NCBI RefSeq assembly: GCF_030445035.2
Contig: NC_080704.1
Coordinates: 27,074,499-27,138,498, forward strand
Source of the DNA: Dasypus novemcinctus
Taxonomy: Eukaryota > Chordata > Mammalia > Cingulata > Dasypodidae
Reading direction: 5' to 3'
Length of the DNA: 64,000 nt
This document shows positions 58,963 through 64,000 of this stretch, one piece after another. The translations under genes were made by a program, and so were the position numbers. The notes beneath the pieces are model-generated. The model had not been told where the DNA came from. It saw only the letters and a list, made by a program, of their open reading frames with translations, and searched no databases. The first letter of the stretch is position 1. Every line of letters starts with the position of its first letter.

Positions 58963-59510
58963 AAAGGTAATCCTGTGGGCCCTAGAGATGTTTAGATACC
59001 ATAGGCAAGCCATCCAGCCACATGATATCAACACCCCCTCAGCAGAATCTATCTGGGAATATATGAAAAGCTATTTCCCCAACATAGTTATACTTAGGTA
59101 TAAATCCCCTAATCATGATTCTTCTACTTCTTTTGTTTGAACCTATAATTTTCAATTTACTTAAGTATATTTCTCAGAGACTTAAAGCCTTTGGATCGTT
59201 CCTATGCCAGTGGGGCCTTGAAACCCAGCAGATATACGGCCAACTCCTACTAGCCAGTTCTTCGGGCTTGCCCTATACAACTAACAAAATGATGACCATG
59301 GACCAGCCCCAGCCCAAAAGGAAGGAATATCTTCAACTCTAAGCAAAACAATGCCATTCCTCTGCCTTGCAATATTTACATTCCTTCTCAGCCTGAAGTA
59401 GTTAGAGTGAACATCATCCCAAATCCCACAAGATTGAGAAATGAACAAAAATAAGGGGGGAGGAGTATAACTGCTGACTAAAGATTTATTGTTATTGAAA
59501 AAAAAAATCA

Positions 59511-60899
59511 GAAGACCTAGCATATTAACTACTGCTTTGCAAAATAATAAAATACCATTCATTTCCTGACCTTTATGTTTCCACAACAAGTTGAAATTAC
59601 TATACTTAAGTTGCATAAAGACAAGTCATTTCAAGCTGGCCCTAACAATGCTAAAAATAACCATAGAGTTTGCTTGTTCTTTACCTGGTTAAAATGGGCA
59701 GAACAATAAGTAATCTTACTTATTTCCAGGTGAATTCTTCACATTTCCTGGCTTGTAAAACAAAAGGAAGAGTATTAATGCAATTTGAAAAGAAATGGTG
59801 AAACTTCTCAAAGCACCCATTCTCAGCATTTAGCTGACAACAAATATTTATCATTATTATACAAAATTGATATTGAAGAAGTAATTCAAAGTGACCCACT
59901 TCTCAGTAAACTGAAAGAATTACAGTTCCCTGAGGGCCCATCTGTAGAGTGACTTGGGCACAGAGGTAAGAAGGAACTAAAGCTCCGTTAATCCTCACTA
60001 AACATTTTCAGCTAAAAGCTGAAATCAAATCAATAGTGAAAAGATTTCTTATTTCCATGAATGAGGAAGATTTAATATTTCATACCATTGCCCTTGTTGG
60101 AGAAGCCTTAGACTATAGTTGTGTACAAAGACTTACACCTATGGGAATGGGTACTCCACTGTGCATCATCCACCATAAGGGCCAATTCACAAAACATGTT
60201 TACTCTGAAAGAGGTTATAATGGGACCACACCCATTCTGCCTGGCTGCCATCCGGGAACATATAATTAGGTCATGTCACCCGTGAGAAGTGATGTGGGAA
60301 AATTTCTAGTGGGAAACCTTCATTTCCTATATGTTTTGAAGATTTTAATTTTGAAAACATGTTAATAAGACCTGATTTATGTCAAAGACCTGAGCTCTCG
60401 AGATGGCATTCTAAAAAACCCTGGGCAGGCTACAGCTGAACAGACAGTGGGGCTGTGAATCTGTGGCTGAGACTTGGTGCAGGTTCCCCTGACTTATCCA
60501 TGGGTGAATGGGGTGGGGAAGTGGGAAAGCAGGAACATGTGACTGACCCTGTAATTTCAAAGCATGGTTTCACGGTTTCTAGGCAACTGTGGGGCTTACT
60601 GGAGTGGTTGCGAAATGATAAGTATGATGACCATACATCCTGGCTTGCCCAAGCTATACCGGTTTACACCCATTGTTACAGCATAATTAATAGCGCCCCC
60701 TTTCACTCTTATAAGAGTGTTCCAGTTTGGATGATGAATTCTATGGTCACCCTGTCTATATACCACGTCCACTAGATGATGGCATTCTGGAGAACATGGC
60801 CAAATGTATAGCTTGATGGGTCATGCAACACCCAGGTCTACCTGTCACTTTGAATGGAGCTCTACAGGACTCTGTGCCTATGTACTTACCTCCTTCACA
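59511..60899. other. Unique stretch
   Basis: Several frames of 70-106 codons lie at 60036-60775, but without family resemblance, splice context or shared composition. No gene is called. Confidence 0.35.
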
Positions 60900-61275
60900 A
60901 GAACCACTTTTTGGCTCCCATACCATGCCACAGACCCAGAGGCCTTCTTGCTATTGCTTGAATTTGCCCCAACGTCTTTCCTGGGACAGGACCTTTACAA
61001 AATGTATCCCTTGACCTAGAATGGTCAATTCCAGTATTTCTTTTTTGCCTGGCAAGTGCTATTCATCCTCTATGTCAAGGCTTTTCACCTGTACCGTGCT
61101 CTTCAATTTAGGTTAGAACCTTTGATTCACTTTCATAGCACTCATACACTTCCTTATGAGTGCAATTATTTCTTTAATGTTTGAATCCTTTACTAATCTA
61201 TAAGCTTTGTGAGAACAGAATGTCCCGAGGGCCTCCTACACAAAGTATTCAAATATCTGTTGAATAAACAAATGG
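60900..61275 (+). mobile_element. L2 fragment
   Basis: GGCCTTCTTGCTATTGCTTG, CTTGACCTAGAATGGTC and the tail CTATAAGCTTTGTGAGAACA ... TGTTGAATAAAC fit L2 in order. Confidence 0.7.
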
Positions 61276-62174
61276 AATGGGGCAAAACTAGAGTGCTGGT
61301 ATTAAAAAAGGCTTGGGTGTGTGATAAATAAATAATAAGAAGAGATTTTTTAAAAAGGCTTATAAAGGAAACATAGATACCTATATCCAAGGACTGCGTG
61401 TGGCATACAAACAATGTTGTTCTCTACCGAGTTAAATATATTTTAGGTCTGAACTACCTAAATATAATGCTTGCAAGATACTTCTAGTGATAGTCTTATA
61501 TATACATATATATACATCCTACTATCGGTACTCACCAGCATCTCGATCTCAAAAACTATGAAATGTTAAATTCATAAGCTCTTTGATCTTTCAGCCACTA
61601 AGAAAATGAGCACATAAAAACATTCTTCTGATTGAGGAAAACAATCATGTTGCTAGGAAAATGTTCTTCTTTGGTTACATAGCACATAGTATAACAAAGC
61701 ATGACAGGCAAATATCTCACTGAAGAAATATTGAGCCCATCCACCCTACTAACAAATCAGACCTCTCTTGGCAGAGACCGCCATGATCTCAGAAAAAAAA
61801 CAACATTCCGACTTCAAAAGGCAGTTCCTGGTTTAGCCCAAGCCAGAAATTTTCTGTTTTTGCATTTTTCTGACCGAACGGTTTTCTTTAGTATATTTTA
61901 TACCTCAGTCATTCTCTTTATAATCTAATTTTAATACTTATATGGTTCTGGTAATTAAATTTCTTTTTCTTACCATAGCCACAAGCATGAATGCCAATTT
62001 CTGTCAGTAAAATTCAAACAACATAGCTTTTCAATCAATACCTTTGTTTCTAATTAGTATGCATTGCCACGTGAAGGTGGATTTCTAGTTAAGCCTTTTG
62101 AGGTATAACAGCCCACTGAAATAAATGCTTGAGCCCCTCACCCAGTTGAATTCTTTTAATTAATTTCTCCAAAA
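61276..62174. other. Unique stretch
   Basis: A (TATACA)n run lies near 61498-61518. No gene is recognised. Confidence 0.3.
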
Positions 62175-62312
62175 TGCAGTTTCCTCATTTGTAAAATGGG
62201 GATAATAATAGGAACTGCCTCACAGAGTCTTCGTGAGAATTAAATGAGAAAATAGTGCAAAGAGTTTAGCACACAGGGCCAAGTTCATAGCAAGCACTTA
62301 ATAAACATCAGC
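62175..62312 (+). mobile_element. MIR-family SINE
   Basis: TTTCCTCATTTGTAAAATGG, GGATAATAATAGGAACTGCC and GCACTTAATAAACATCAGC are the right half of a forward MIR. Confidence 0.85.
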
Positions 62313-62410
62313 TTTTGTGTAAGGCAGGCCTCTCCACTTTCATGACGAGGAAATAAAGGGTAAGGATACAGGACCTGTTAAAGACCCCAGAGAAATTCCA
62401 GTTCACTGGA

Positions 62411-62915
62411 TGTGGTGGGCAGAAAAATGGTCCGCCAAAGATGTCCACGTCCTAATCCTGGGCCCTGTGATGACCCTACCTTAAATGGTAAAGGGGAATT
62501 AAGGCAGTTGATGGAATTAAGGGTGCTAATCAGCTGACCTGAAAACAGGGAGATTATCCTGGATTATCTGGGTGGGCCCAAACGAGTGTCACATGAATCC
62601 CTAAAGTCTGAGAGGGGGAGGGGGGGTGTCAGAGAGATGGAACACGAAAAGGATTCAACCCGCCCTTGCTGGCTGCGAAGATGGAGGAACCGGCCGCGAG
62701 CCCAGGAATGCTGCAGCCAGGAAGCTGGCCAAGTACCCTCAGCTGACAGCCAGCAAGAAAACAAACCTTGGTCCCACAATCACAAGAGCCCCCAGAAAGG
62801 ACACTTTGATTTAGTACTGGACTTCTGACCTATAGCACCCTCAGAGAATAAATTTGTGTTGTGTGAGGCCACTAAATTTGTGGTTATTTGTCACAGCAGC
62901 AATAGGAAACAAAAA
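62411..62915 (+). mobile_element. Ancient LTR-like repeat (MLT1/MaLR-like)
   Basis: TGTGGTGGGCAGAAAAATGG, AAAGATGTCCACGTCCTAAT, GATTATCCTGGATTATCTGG, GACTTCTGACC and AGAATAAATTTGTGTTGTGT recall an old MaLR-type LTR. Family uncertain, and long dead. Confidence 0.5.
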
Positions 62916-63039
62916 CCCTGGTATAAGGACTCTTGATGAAAGAATATAAACCCTGTGATCCTGTTTTCCATGAGCAGACATTATCTTCTCAGGCAGAACG
63001 TAAAACGTGCCCTGTCACATGAGCAGTGGTGAGTGGCGA

Positions 63040-63225
63040 TCATGTGCTAGTCTGTTCGTTTGGTGTGTTCCTCAAAACAGCCCCATGAAGCACTACCTCC
63101 ATTTCCCAGAGGTGCTAAGTAATTTCCCAACGTTTCAAGGCTAGGAAGAGGCAGGGCTGGGACAGGGCCCAAGTGCCCCAGTTCCAGAGTTCACCCTCTT
63201 AATCACCATGCCACGCTGCATCTGA
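63040..63225 (-). mobile_element. MIR-family SINE fragment
   Basis: CTCCATTTCCCAGAGGTGCT, AGTAATTTCCCAACGTTTC and GTGCCCCAGTTCCAGAGTTC fit a reversed MIR. Confidence 0.6.
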
Positions 63226-63789
63226 TACCGAGAGTCTCATTTTCTAAAAAAGAGACGATCATTTTAAAAATCATATAACTTACTTTGGGCCAAAATTGCA
63301 TGTACTTAGCGAGGGGAGGAAATTTCGAATGGAGGAAGAGAAAGCAGGGCATGTTTACTCAGGGTGGTGGCTGCTACTTCCCTTTTGTTTTCCTGCTGAG
63401 CCAGCAAGGGCCTGAAGAAAACTATTCAACACGCAGGTTCCGAAGTTCTGTTCAGTTTCATGTTGGTGACAAGTTCGTGTTTCTTTATGAATTTTCTTGC
63501 CCTTTAAAGAATTACTAGGATTTTTCTTTTTAGTTATTGTTGGCCTTTAACAGTCATTCTACATTTCTTTGCTAGTAACTTGTTAACATTTTTTAAAACC
63601 TAGTGAAAAACTAAACTATGGCATTTACTGAGGCAGACTGCCGAGTACAGCTGATTATAAGACAACTTCTACAAGAATCATCTGTGGCCCAACACCCACA
63701 ACGGGCCTCCATCTCTGATACTCAGTCCTTGGGTTGGGTCTATTCTGAACAGGTTTCGGATTAGCAATGGACAGCCAATAAATATTTCC
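63226..63789. other. Unique stretch
   Basis: No gene or repeat is recognised. Confidence 0.3.
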
Positions 63790-64000
63790 ACACTTTTATT
63801 ACATTCCTACAGTCAAAGAACAAAAACCATTATACAAAAGATCAATAAATTCAATTACATTAAGAACTTCTGATCATCAAAAAAACCACCAAAACTGAAA
63901 AAGACAAACCCCAAAAACTAGGAGAAGACATCTGTAAACACATGATCAAAAATATCAGTCTCTGGAAAAAATATAAAGAACCCTTATAAATCAGCAGGAA
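63790..64000 (+). mobile_element. L1 ORF2 fragment running off the window
   Basis: CAAAAGATCAATAAATTCAA, TTACATTAAGAACTTCTGAT, AGGAGAAGACATCTGTAAAC and TAAAGAACCCTTATAAATCA are L1 ORF2 3'-part wording in the sense direction. Frames are not intact. Confidence 0.8.

Larger units (their letters stand above)
58120..59510 (+). mobile_element. Xenarthran-type LINE-1 3' UTR, split by SINEs
   Basis: GGGACATGACACCCAGGGAT, TGAGCCTCCCTGACATCGAG, CCAGTGGGGCCTTGAAACCC, AAATAAGGGGGGAGGAGTAT and GACTAAAGATTTATTGTTAT occur in order as in L1 3' UTRs of this group. SINEs occupy 58442-58960. It ends near the stretch resembling the start of 19660. Confidence 0.65.

Overview
The window looks like gene-free intergenic or deep intronic DNA from a xenarthran mammal, most likely an armadillo (Cingulata). 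The main clue is about 30 copies of GC-rich, tRNA-headed SINEs that match the DAS-SINE type known from armadillos. They occur as long forms of about 400 bp and as short or dimeric forms. Ancient mammalian repeats (MIR, L2, MER5/MER20-like hAT elements, L1M) fill much of the rest. I found no host protein-coding exon. The longest open frames are antisense readings of SINEs or of one retroposon.

Region 1, bases 1-15,110, is a stack of endogenous retrovirus fossils. An older class I element (5' LTR 107-507, tRNA-Gln primer site, integrase and envelope remnants) carries in its envelope region the LTR of a younger family (5755-6218). A younger internal region with a tRNA-Arg(CCG) primer site (6219-12194), a second younger LTR (12195-12691), the old element's reversed 3' end (13163-14549) and a third younger LTR in reverse (14612-15109) follow. 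The 4-bp target duplications are swapped between these LTRs. A 34-bp duplication marks two of the three. Together these point to an inversion of about 8.4 kb (roughly 6219-14611) by recombination between oppositely oriented LTRs. One younger LTR also shows strong G-to-A excess, like APOBEC3 editing.

Region 2, bases 15,110-42,000, is ordinary repeat-rich DNA with three notable items. The first is a U1 snRNA pseudogene (15651-15817). The second is a pair of copies (17429 and 40719) of a retroposon of about 520 bp that starts at the same base in both copies. The third is that the first copy carries about 200 bp of extra 3' sequence with its own AATAAA and A-tail inside the same 13-bp target duplication, which is a 3' transduction.

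Region 3, bases 42,000-64,000, holds L1M fragments, dimeric SINEs, two places where SINEs inserted repeatedly at one target motif (53.2-53.7 kb and 56.5-57.2 kb), a xenarthran-type L1 3' UTR (58.1-59.5 kb), and the start of an L1 ORF2 fragment running off the right edge.

Nothing here acts as a gene system. The interest lies in how the elements inserted into, recombined with and marked one another. Family names come from recognition by eye; no database search was run.
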